Assembly: GCA_036768485.1 (NCBI GenBank)
Contig: JAVLUZ010000511.1
Location: forward strand, 1,998,411-2,062,410
Origin: Mermis nigrescens
Lineage: Eukaryota > Nematoda > Enoplea > Mermithida > Mermithidae
DNA length: 64,000 nucleotides
Direction: 5' to 3'
This document shows positions 54,655-64,000 of this stretch, one piece after another. Under the pieces are notes generated by a model. It worked only from the letters and a program-made list of their open reading frames with translations, made no database searches and was not told the origin of the DNA. Position 1 is the first letter of the stretch; every line of letters begins with the position of its first letter. A program made the position numbers and the translations under genes.

Positions 54655-57541
54655 TGTTATCTTTACACCCAGCAGTTGTGTAAAGTTTACACCAATAATA
54701 AACTTCACTTTTAGAGCGTTGCAGAAGTTTAATTTTATTTCAAATTGTTCCATGCAACGTCAGGATAACGAATCTGAGTTTAAGTGTTCTTTACACCCAG
54801 TAGTTGCGTAAAGTTTATGCTGAAAACATTTGATCTGTTTAAATAAGGTAAGGTTGTCTTGTTTAAAAAAGATAATGCTGATGTTCAAAACAACATTGTT
54901 TTCCGCGTTCTTGAACTGCTGTCATTATTGTGGCATGTTGCCGTATGTGTCTACTGACTGATTTACTCAAATCATGCTAATTAAAAGTAGGGTGCTAGCA
55001 AAGAAAAATGCTCCGATAAGACACAACAGACTAATATGCTTAAGATTGTGGATTATTAAGGATGTAAAAGGAGGGGACTAGGAAACAGCTACCTACGTAT
55101 ATGCCTAAAGTCGCAGAATCTCTTAAAAATCAGACTTTCTCTGAGCAACGCAAAAAATCGAAGTATATTCTGCGGCCTGCAGATTGAAAAAATTGAACCA
55201 AACAAACGTCTAAAAAAGCAGCAAGTCAGCTATGCCGTAGCTATGGTAAAGTAGATTGAGTAAACTAGGAGCGACTTTGCAAGCCAATTGAATGAAATAG
55301 CTAACATCGATGCACTCATGACAATCAAAGAAATTATTGGTTTAAAGCAGTAGGAAACGCGTAAGCTTATGTGAAAAAGACTGCATGCTTGTAACGACTG
55401 TTTGCACTAACCAATTGAGGCCAGGTTAGCTTGCTATAATGCTCATTATAACAAAGTAAAACACCTTGAAATACAATCGCAATTAGTTTTCTATCAATCA
55501 CGATACGAAGCAAGCCAGCATTGAAACTTGCAAGCAATTTACAAAAAGTATACATTTTAGATTATGTTTATACACTCTTATGTGAAACATTGAAAATTCT
55601 TTAAAGCAGGTTACACTTTTTCAGAGGCCGCAGAATATACTTCGATTTTTTGTGTTGCTTAGAGAAAGTTTTTTCCGTTGCTTAAAGAAAGTCTGATTTT
55701 TAACAGATTTTGCGACTTTAGGCATGTATATAGGTAGCTTTTTCCAAGTCCCCTCCTTTTAAATCCTTAATCATCCACAATCCCAAGTATATTCGTCTTT
55801 TTTGTTCCATCGCAGCATTTTTCTTTGCTAGTACCCTACTTTTAATTAGCATGTTTCGAGTAAATCAGTCAGTATACACATATGGCAACATGCCACAATA
55901 ATGACAGCAGTTCAAGAACGCGGAAAACAATATTATTCTAAACAGCATTATCCTTTTTAAACAAGACGACCTTACTTTATTTAAACGGATTAAATGTTTT
56001 CAGCATAAACTTTACGCAACTACTGGATGTAAAGAACACTTACACTCAGATTCGTAATCCTGAGGTTAGATGGAACGCTTTTTAAGCATCATTTTCTCAG
56101 AAATAGTTTGAAAAATATCGGCGCTTTGCGTCGGACTTTCCTGAAAAATGTCTACATTCTGGCATCCGCTCTATGCTTCATAACATTGCTGCTGCATTAG
56201 TGCAATATTTAGGGATTCTGAACTTTTTTACGCATATTTCATCAAAAATTCTTCAAAACTTTCGCATTTTATGAAAACTGACTGCTTAGTCATAGCCGCA
56301 CACTCTAAGCACTATGAAACGGTTGTTGCATTACTCTGCCTTGTGCTATAATAAACATTTGTCTCATCAAATTAGTTAAAATACTGCATTCTGTTATGCT
56401 GAATACCCTAACATAGTGGGAAATTCATCAGTCATTATTCCTATAGTAAGCAGAGCTTTTTCCATCTCTAAACATATATAGATCACTGATTTCTTAGTAA
56501 ATTTACATAATTTACTAGTCCATTTTTCTTGTATATAACATAATATAAAAATGTGGTTTAGCCCCCCCCAAAAATTTCTGGGACCGGCCCTGCAATGACA
56601 TGATAGCTCGTTTTGCTCTGTTCTTAAGAAGGTATAACATCAAGTTATAATCTCATACGCTAATAAGCTCAGTGTAGAAGATTGCACGCACATATTTCAC
56701 ACTTAAGTTCAACAGCCTCAGTATTCATAAGGATCGTGTCCGAACTCATATTCAGTGCAGTTGACCGAAAAATACTGATTTTTTGCTCAGTCGATAGCAC
56801 TTTATACCGCCAGGAATAACTCCATATTGGGTGTAAAGAAACGCGACCAAGTGCGTTGGGTAACCACTGACACATGCTTCTTTTTTAGAGTATCTAGCAC
56901 GACTCGGTTCATAACCGGAGAAGCTAGCACACAAAAAACGGTCAAGAAACATGTTTTTTTACCTCAGAGTTTGAACTTCTATAATTTTTCAAGCGCGACT
57001 TATTACCAGCGAAGAGGGTAGTCAAAAAACCGGCAAAACGTGTTTTTCAACCCAGTTCTATACACTTAGCGTACTGTGGCTCAAGAATCATTGCGAATTT
57101 CGAAAAACAAAAGAAAACTAATCTCGAGGAATGGATGCTCTACATTATAAATGCATTAGATTATTTCAATAGTTTGAACTGAGTTATTTACAGGCAGCGG
57201 TTTATAAAAATTTTAAATTCGACATTTGTCTCACTGTAAGACTAGAAACAGCCCATGTAAAAAAACAAAGTACAGATTCGTGACCTAGAGACCATAGGGA
57301 GCATTTAAAAAATGGTCCTCCGCAAGCAATAGCCAGAGATATGAATTTTTGGTGTAAACTTTACACTCTCATTACAAGCAGGCCATTGAGTGAAAAGATA
57401 AACAAAAACATCCGCAGCTAATTTTTTTATTATGTATCTTTTAAAAAAACCGCACCTTCCAATATGTCCCGTTATAGCAGTAGGGGCTCATATGTTGGGG
57501 TACCCAAGTATATCATAGGTACGCGCTAGCGCGCTACCTAT
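54655..57541 (-). repeat. Family X copy C with complete central palindrome
   Basis: The hub is complete here: 54846-55180 and 55622-55985 are inverted copies of one another, including AAAAGGAGGGGACTAGG and its inverse and a shared CGTTCTTGAACTGCTGTCATTATTGTGGCATG segment, around a loop of about 440 bp. To the left only a short remnant of the TTTACAC arm survives (54655-54845). To the right the arm continues to the outer GGTACGCGCTAGCGCGCTACC terminus at 57541, next to an extra copy of that terminus (to about 57571). Without protein-coding capacity; size suggests a full X has two arms of 2.5-3.5 kb. Confidence 0.7.
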
Positions 57542-57575
57542 GATAGGTACGCGCTAACGCGCTAACTATGATTTA

Positions 57576-58159
57576 CAGGGTGGCCCATAAAAAAGGCTAC
57601 ATTCTGATTTGAAAGGTCATAACTTCAGCTGACGTGAACATAAAACTTTCAGACTAGCTGCATTAGATAGATAAAAGTCTCTCCGTCCGAAATGTGCAAA
57701 AAATTTAGGCCAGATGTCAGTGGTTAGGGCGCTACGGTAATTTGTTTACACCCTACTCCAATATTGTTGAACGCCAATAGCGTCATTGGTCCTGCTATTA
57801 ATTTGCACCCTCTTTTGACGATATCCGGAAATTTTTGGAATAACTAGGACGCGACTCTATTCTGGGGGTTTGAAGAACGTGCTAATCAATTTGACCGAAT
57901 ATATTGCCAAAAATGTCAAAAAGAAATATTTACGTACGCAGTAATGTGATACAAGGCAGAAACTCTGGGGTTTAATTAATGTCCGAGTGAGGTGTAAACA
58001 AATTGCCGTAAGGCATGAACCAATGGCAGCTGGCCAAAGTTTCTACCACGGTTTAAACAAAGACATATTTGTCTATCTAAAGCAGCTGGTCCTAAAGTTG
58101 TATGTTAGCCGAACTTATGATCTGTTAAATTGAAATGTAGCATTTTATGGGCCACCCTG
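57576..58159. mobile_element. Non-autonomous inverted-repeat element (MITE-like), 584 bp
   Basis: It starts CAGGGTGGCCCATAAAA and ends with its exact complement. Imperfect inverted similarity continues for about 120 bp (GCTACATT, TCATAAC/GTTCGGCT, AGCTGC.TTAGATAGA). No transposase frame and no clear target duplication. It lies a few bases beyond the X copy C terminus. Confidence 0.75.
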
Positions 58160-58255
58160 AATATATTTTCAATTAAAAAAGATAGGCATTTCCCAGAGCC
58201 CTTTTGCAGGAAGCAGCAGAAAATATGCACAGAAGTACTAGTACTATCTATCCAT

Positions 58256-58375
58256 GCCCGTATCAAGGATTCGGTCACGGGAGTGGGTGGACCCAACATA
58301 AATTGCTTCATATATTGGAAAATTTGTCGGGATAGCTCGCAAGAACCGCATTTTTTGACGTCTTTCGACATGCTC
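58256..58375 (+). repeat. R3 repeat copy, short
   Basis: GCCCGTATCAAGGATTCGG, CCAACATAAATTGC, GGAAAATTTGTCGGGATAG and TTTTTTGACGTCTTT parallel the first part of 51066-51420. Confidence 0.5.
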
Positions 58376-58387
58376 CATCCATCCGTC

Positions 58388-58570
58388 ACAGGTGGGCAGC
58401 ACTAAAATTCTGGGGGTGCAGCATTTTTCAAAGGTCAAAAAATGGTGGTATGGCTAAAAACACTATTTTTCAATGTTTCTCATCGATCACTATCCATTGG
58501 CATCAAAACATTGCGAAAAAATTTAAAAATTGAATTCTGGGGGTGCATACCCCTACGCCCACGTGTGGCG
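58388..58570 (+). repeat. R1 short repeat copy
   Basis: It runs from CAGGTGGGCAGCAC to CCTACGCCCACGTGTGG with the internal TCCATTGGCATCAAA landmark. Confidence 0.62.
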
Positions 58571-60250
58571 GCCGCCCCAAGCCCCCTAAATACGACCCTG
58601 TAACTATCTATACACAAATAACATAATCTACCTATATCTACTTCATTTAATTTTCGTTCCTACTTCTTAACGCACAATTATCCTTATGTAAAAAACTTCA
58701 ATGCAATTCATGAAGTTCTTTTAAATTTGTATCATCGTAACCAAGCAACTATCAAGCACATTTATTGATAATCTAAAACATTGTAATCTAAACATTTAGA
58801 CAGCTTCTTAATACCCTTGAAGGTCAAGATATTTTTAAAGTCAGAAAACTATATACTGGGCTCAAAAATACTGTGATTTTTGCTATATCTACACAAAAAT
58901 AATAAAAAGAAAGAGACCGGGTAATTTGGTAATGTCTATAAACTAATTAAATTTTATCTTTTTTATTTGAAAATTAATTATGCACGGTCAAACTGATTAA
59001 AATGCTGAAACAAAACAATGCAGTGTAATTGTCAAGCATTGAAGTAACTGCTTGCCATAATGACATTGGGTAAAAAATGGCACACGGCCAATCACAAGTT
59101 TTCGTGAGTCAAAAGATTTACTCCTATTTCAATAACATCAAGCGTATTGTACAACAGTAAATAAAGCACTTTGAATGCACACAACCAATAAAAAATTATA
59201 CAAATCGCACGCTACGTTCTTTTGCTTTAACTCTTCTGTAGTTGTCCTTGTCTTATCCGCGCATTTTGCTCACATAGTCGATCAGCTACAACTTGATCTA
59301 AATTATGTGTTTATTTAAATTGCCGAAAATTTTGTATCAGTGCATTGTGGTTTTGGAAATGTGCACTTCTACAAGATGTGTTGGACCCGGACCCGAAAAT
59401 TGAAAAGCTGCAGACCCGGACCTGGACCCGAAGTTTTAAAATGTTGAGACCCGGACCTGGATCCAGACCCGAAAAATCCAAAATTTTGGACCCGGTCCAT
59501 CCCTAATCTCAACCCAACTCAAGTTGATTAATTAACTTCTTTTCTGAGGCCCGGGTAAAACGAAAATGTTTTGGTTCTTAATTCTTGAAGCACTTTGAAA
59601 TTTGAAAACAGCAACAACAAGCTCTCAACTGGTCAGTCATCGTAAAATATTAAATATATTTTTAGCTATTTTCGGGTTGAGAAAAGATAAGAGAATTTTG
59701 ATGAAAGATAAGATCAAAAGTTATTTACCCTTTTAAACTCTGCTAAAATCCAAAGTGAAATCGTTGTCGTAGCCACCCTACCAACCCTCGATATATATTA
59801 TCCTTGGGTGGTTATTTTCCATGTTTATTAACAGAATGTACAAGCACGGCAGTAGCCGGCACAAAACAAAATACACTAAAGCTAAAACGCCACAAATGGT
59901 AAGAGGTCAGAGCTCAGACTGACTATACCAGTAGGGGATGACTACAGTAACACAATGTCAACTAAAATAAATTATCAGTGATTAAAGTTACTTTTTACCA
60001 AATAGAACATTCTAGAATCTTACAAGCGGTAACATAGATTAAACAACTACTATTAGCATTTACGTAATGCTACTTTACCAGACAAGCACCTAATTGAATT
60101 TTGTATTGAAAAATGGGGATTAATTGGGAACTGAAGGCATAACCTCGAACTAACATATTGCAAGGATAGCTGCTCGAAAAGGTATATAAATCTGGTACAG
60201 TAATACAATGTCATTGGCTGGCTTCGCGAACTGATGTTAAAATGTTTGTA
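58571..60250. other. Non-coding DNA
   Basis: AT-rich. The only structured part I see is 59378-59505, a cluster of diverged GACCCGGACCTGG units ending GGTCCATCCC, similar to 50385-50470. Confidence 0.4.
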
Positions 60251-60285
60251 TAAATGTAAGTAGAACACTTACACTTTCGAAATTG

Positions 60286-60358
60286 TCTGCGATAGCTCAG
60301 TTGGCAAGAGCAGCGGTCCGGTCAACCGTGGTCCCGGGTTCGAGTCCCGGTCGCAGCT
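60286..60358 (+). tRNA. tRNA-like sequence in the first TRIM LTR (anticodon position reads GGT)
   Basis: The 73-nt sequence folds as a full cloverleaf: six-pair acceptor (CTGCGA with TCGCAG; the outermost T-C does not pair), D stem GCTC/GAGC, anticodon stem GCGGT/ACCGT around CCGGTCA, 4-nt variable loop, T stem CCGGG/CCCGG around TTCGAGT. Pol III A and B boxes (TAGCTCAGTTGG, GGTTCGAGTCC) are intact. The anticodon would be GGT (Thr), but position 33 is C where T is almost universal and position 37 is C, so it may not decode. Confidence 0.7.
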
Positions 60359-60472
60359 ACTATTTTTACACTGGAAGTCTCAAGTAGAAACGGCTCGGTT
60401 GCTATTGATTCAAAGTCCATTTCATTCAAAAGGGGGAGGAGTGTAAGTAGAACACTTACACTTTCGAAATCG

Positions 60473-60545
60473 TCTGCGATAGCTCAGTTGGCAAGAGCAG
60501 CAGTCCGGTCAACCGTGGTCCCGGGTTCGAGTCCCGGTCGCAGCT
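60473..60545 (+). tRNA. tRNA-like sequence in the second TRIM LTR
   Basis: Same as 60286-60358 except for a G-to-A change that breaks one anticodon-stem pair (GCAGT against ACCGT). The A and B boxes are unchanged. Confidence 0.65.
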
Positions 60546-60561
60546 ACTATTTTTACATAAA

Positions 60562-61055
60562 GTTCATAATGTTTAACTGTCGTAGTTACAAAAGCATCAA
60601 TTTCAAATTGTGTAGTAGCACCTCTGCTACACTTGTCTCCCTCTAAGAGTAGCGTTAGCGCAGACAACTCCAGAGTTCGAACTCGGAGACCTCCAACTGC
60701 AATAGGCGGCGCCGCATACCATCCGTTACGTGAGCAAAATCTTACCCACACCAGTTTCCCCAATCTTCCACTCTGTCTCACGTGTGTAGTACTAAATGAC
60801 TACTCGGGCTCTTGCTCACTTTTCTGCGCTAATTTTTGATATAGTTGAGAAACAATATAACATTAACCTCAAGGGTTTAGCTGCAAAGTGTAGATAGTGT
60901 ATCTACATGCGCCGTTACTTGTGCGGCCTTTGCGCACATTAGTGCGCCAATTCCGACCATCCAGTCATTTGGTTCCACTTTGGCAATCCAGCCATATTTT
61001 TAGATCAATGATATGACATGTGGAGGCATTCCAACCACGCAGTGTCAATTGGTTG
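60562..61055. other. Non-coding DNA
   Basis: About 500 bp with no recognised gene or repeat. Short frames on both strands lack support. Confidence 0.4.
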
Positions 61056-62681
61056 TGTAAGGTAGTACGCGCGCAAATTCCGCGTTACACCTTACACGAC
61101 CTAAAGCTACGTAAGTTGTAAAGCGCATCACATGCGAAACACCTACATAAGCTTTGAGTGTTCGTTTCAAGACCACTAAGCTGAGTTACATGATATTAGG
61201 CTTTATGCTAACGCGAAAATATGCACTGTAGTAATTGCCTATATAAGATGTATGTCAGTGTGAAAAAGAGAGTCGAGTCCGATCGAGCATCGTGAGCCAT
61301 TTTGGTTCGAATTTTATTGAGCTCCGAAAGTCGTTGCTAAATTTAGAGTAGCCGATTTATTTTATAAAATGGCGAATGTTGTTTCTTAGTTCATGCTTAC
61401 GATCGGTACTTATAATTGTTGTGTTGGGACGATTGGCTTTTAAACCGAGTAAAAGTAGAAAATACTATGAATGCATTTACGGAGATCAAGGGACGAACTA
61501 GGTTAGTGGATTCAGAACAGAGTGAGTAAATCTGTAAACTTTATCTTAAGCTGAAAATTGTAAGAATAATTGCGAGGGTGCTTTGAGCAAGAGGTCGGTT
61601 TCTCTTTGCCACACCACAGCAATTACAGTTGGACTCTTGTCGCTAGGTGTCGCGAGAGATACTATGATGCGACCTTTTACTGTGGAACCCCCTACAAGTC
61701 CCCTATCATTTTTTACATTTAAAACATAGGCGACATGACCGCTATTCACGTTGAGCCTGTGAGACCCAAAAAATCTATGTGCAAGAAGCACACAATTTTT
61801 TTTCATAAACACATTATACAATATTTTCTTCTTATATTACTGTAGGCCAATCCCCTTAGGATTATTAGTTGATTTGTGGCAGTTTGGCCTTTTGCGTTTT
61901 TGGTGTGTCGCTTCCGACTTCATCAGCGCCATTTCTTGTACATTGTTTTTGATTTGGTAAAAGCACAAAAATCAACTGTCTAGGGGTGCAATATATTGCA
62001 GGCAGTTAGGAATTGGGACTAGGCCGGCCATAACTTTATTTCTTGCCGGATTTCGTTGGGTAAAGTCTTTATTTATTATTTTGTGCAAAATTCATAATTC
62101 CTTTTCTGAACCAAAAATCTATAAAAATTATTACATAATTTTTATAGTGGATGACAGCCCAGAGTAGAGCTCTTTGTTGTTGTGTTTTAAGTACAGAGTG
62201 CTATAGGAACCAGAAATTATAAGTAGTTTCGCCATAGGTAATCTGGTGCGAAACCTTTTCAATTCTTTTCGCGAAAATTATTCTTTTGGTCTAAAAAGGT
62301 CCAAGGACCTAGGGCGAATTCCAGGTTTATCTAATTACTCCTGGTTAAGATCTGCGGTCGGCATCTCCATCCCTTAGTCTCCATAAGTACCGGACAGTTT
62401 ACGTCCGTGGAGATTTTAGGTAGTAGGTATTCAGGGTCATTTTGGAAGAGTGCAGGTTTTTACCGCAGCTTCTTGACCAGCGCTAGTTGTAGCATAGGTA
62501 CTTAGGTAAGCCCCGAAGGTACTCACTGGGGTTCGTTGCTTTGGTAGTTGTTGTGTGTTGGGTACCTCCCCAACGGCGAGCTGTCGGTTTAGTTATCCGT
62601 ACATACTTCAAGTACTTAATCAGCCAACTCGTTTGCGCGCGCTAAGACAACTCCAAAGTGTAAACGCCCCTCTAAGTTACA
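61056..62681 (+). repeat. Probable 5' LTR of a second, diverged gypsy element
   Basis: The end (..AAGTTACA at 62681) is set by the following conserved primer-site block and by its distance to the Gag start. GTAGAGCTCTTTGTTGTTG...AGTGCTATAGGAACCAG near 62163 matches the first element's LTR near 12214. The proposed start is TGTAAGG...CCTTACACG, a palindrome of the kind used by the other LTRs, but the start is uncertain because the 3' LTR is outside the window. Confidence 0.6.
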
Positions 62682-63150
62682 CTGGAGTTTCCCCCTTAAG
62701 GTTGCTCGCCACAACCGATCCAGTGTCTGTCATCATTTAAATTAATACATAATATTTTCTTTACCCAAAAATATTTATTTTGGCATTCTAAAAATGTGTA
62801 TTGTTTCACCCGTATATTTTTATCGTATCGTCCGCGCCGCGGCAGTGCGCAGATAAGTTAAGCGTTCGCGGCAAAGAAATTCTGTATTTGTAGTAAAGTC
62901 GCTGGTATTTTTTCTATATACCTATTCAACTAAGCGAAATATTTTCGCCCTTCGCCATGCTCATAAACTCTTTTGTGCCTCTCTTTCGTACTTGTTGCTA
63001 TTTTGGCATATAGAGGTACGTTTTTAGGAAAAACCCATACCTAGAGGGGTCCAGTTCAAAAAAATTTTTTCAGATTTTAAGATAGCCGATTTTTTGGAGA
63101 AAAAATTTTCTTTTACCTAACGTTTATATTTCAAACGTTCCATTTTCATA
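62682..63150 (+). other. Leader of the second gypsy element with primer-site block
   Basis: CTGGAGTTTCCCCCTTAAGG and the GCGGCAGTGCGCA block near 62836 match the first element's leader in order and spacing. Confidence 0.6.
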
Positions 63151-64000
63151 ATGGGTGGTAAGAAAATTTTACGTACCCCTCCGGCTGAAAAGGTGCCACC
63201 TCAAGCTCATCCTGTGCGCCAATTACAGCCTGATCAAACCAGTTCTTTGGCGATTGATAACACTACTTTACCCCCTTTGGCAAATAATACCGCTGTTATC
63301 CCTTCTGATAATGAATCTACTCCGGAACCGGTAATTCTGCTGATACACAAATTGAAGTAAATTCTGACACAAGGATCGTTAATAATGATCTTAACTTGCG
63401 CGCGAATAACGACGATAACCAGACGGAAAACGAAGCCGTTTTACCTGGTCAAACTTTTGATGTGGAAAGTAATGCATCTGAAAAGCAAAATGAGGATGAA
63501 ATTCGTCCTAATTCGTCAAATTCTGACCGAATTCTTTCGACTATTCTTGAGGGTATTCAGAAAATGCAGTTTCAGCATGCGCAAGAATTGCGCTAAATAC
63601 GTGAGGAACTTAATAACCAGTCCACGGCTATGTTTTCTGCTTGCCCTGAGGCTAATCAGTCTTCGCGAGTACATAACGACGAAAACATAATTAATCATGT
63701 ACCTATTGAATTACCAAAACGGCGTGTCGAACAGACGGTAAATAACGAGACCAAGTTTGATAATTCATCACCTGTCATTCGGCCTCCAATTAATAATCCT
63801 AAGCCTAAGGTTATACTCGCGTCCGAAAGGACATCTGTGCCTATTTTATCTATGAGTGATCGTACGCCTGTTGATTTTAGATCGTCGCGTATGCGTGAGC
63901 AGCATGTGCAAAACCCTCTTTTTGCGGATAATTTACCTAATTCCGCGCATCCTATGCAGCACGCGATTAATCAGCAAAGTGTTGAAAACGCGCCTACTTT
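63151..64000 (+). pseudogene. 5' part of a decayed gypsy Gag gene
   Basis: It opens MGGKKILRTPPA, close to the first element's MAGKKVLRTPPA, followed by a similar RQL motif. The frame shifts near 63330, and an in-frame TAA occurs at 63594-63596, after an ILEGIQKMQFQHAQELR segment that parallels LLKALQAIHLQF in the intact copy. The same frame then stays open and Asn/Pro-rich to the window end. It is an old relative, not the source of the recent 11.5-kb insertion. The rest lies beyond the window. Confidence 0.8.

Larger units (their letters stand above)
60255..60557 (+). mobile_element. TRIM (miniature LTR retrotransposon) with a tRNA in each LTR
   Basis: Two 116-bp direct repeats, each TGTAAGTAGAACACTTACA...TATTTTTACA (60255-60370 and 60442-60557), flank a 71-bp non-coding core. 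TAAA precedes (60251-60254) and follows (60558-60561) as a 4-bp target duplication. The core ends in a purine run (AAAAGGGGGAGGAG) directly before the second LTR, as a polypurine tract should, and starts CTGGAAGTCTCAAG, a possible primer site. The LTRs differ at two positions. The TG...CA ends, starting palindrome and G-run before the LTR resemble the gypsy elements in this window, a likely source of enzymes. Plain tandem duplication of a tRNA is the alternative, but would not explain the flanking TAAA. Confidence 0.82.

Noticed and set aside
57541..57575. A Helitron 3' end (hairpin then CTRR)
   Set aside because: The hairpin is present but the CTRR end is not, and copies do not share an A/T insertion site.

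Overview
The window is eukaryotic, from an invertebrate animal, most likely an arthropod although the species cannot be named. It shows intron-containing host genes of metazoan families, a Polinton/Maverick with insect-style gene order, Ty3/gypsy retrotransposons, a miniature LTR element and many short non-coding repeats. It is a transposon-rich stretch with two fragmentary host genes: a kinase resembling S6-kinase-related RSKR/SgK494 (+, about 28.2-31.1 kb) and a DCAF15-like substrate receptor (-, about 47.3-53.2 kb).

From 1 to 27.3 kb the layout is a stack of three nested insertions. The outermost is a foldback-like repeat, here called family X (1-2761 plus 27202-27344). Inside it lies a Polinton (2762-27201) with AG...CT ends, a perfect 6-bp duplication (CACGGG) and terminal inverted repeats of about 1.4 kb. 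A second X copy at 34.07-37.87 kb supplies the unoccupied site. Inside the Polinton's right inverted repeat lies a 14.3-kb Ty3/gypsy element (11563-25900) with two 1053-bp LTRs that differ at only two positions I found, and a 4-bp duplication (ATCT). Without the retrotransposon the Polinton is about 10.1 kb.

The Polinton carries a chromodomain integrase, A32/FtsK-type packaging ATPase, adenain-like protease, major and minor capsid proteins and three small conserved virion-type genes. Its DNA polymerase B is reduced to an N-terminal fragment, partly absorbed into the inverted repeats. Integrase, major capsid and one small virion gene are frameshifted. The notable cargo is an intact 171-codon TATA-binding-protein (TBP) homologue. 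Nine of the eleven genes have a TATAAATA box 33-46 nt before the start codon. Together these suggest an element that carried both a TATA-binding factor and uniform TATA promoters.

The gypsy element is very large. Its first ORF is a 2265-codon Gag-Pol. In the place where envelope normally sits is a 1381-codon ORF whose N-terminal third is a complete DEDDy 3'-5' exonuclease domain (RNase D/WRN type). A strong 3' splice site sits four bases before its ATG.

From 27.3 to 64 kb the DNA is host introns and intergenic sequence filled with repeats: a solo gypsy LTR split by X copy B (33.45-38.30 kb), X copy C (about 54.66-57.54 kb), two families of short GC-capped repeats (R1 and R2), a 584-bp inverted-repeat element (57.58-58.16 kb), a 303-bp TRIM whose two 116-bp LTRs each contain a cloverleaf-forming tRNA sequence (60255-60557), and the 5' part of a second, decayed relative of the gypsy element (about 61.06-64.00 kb).
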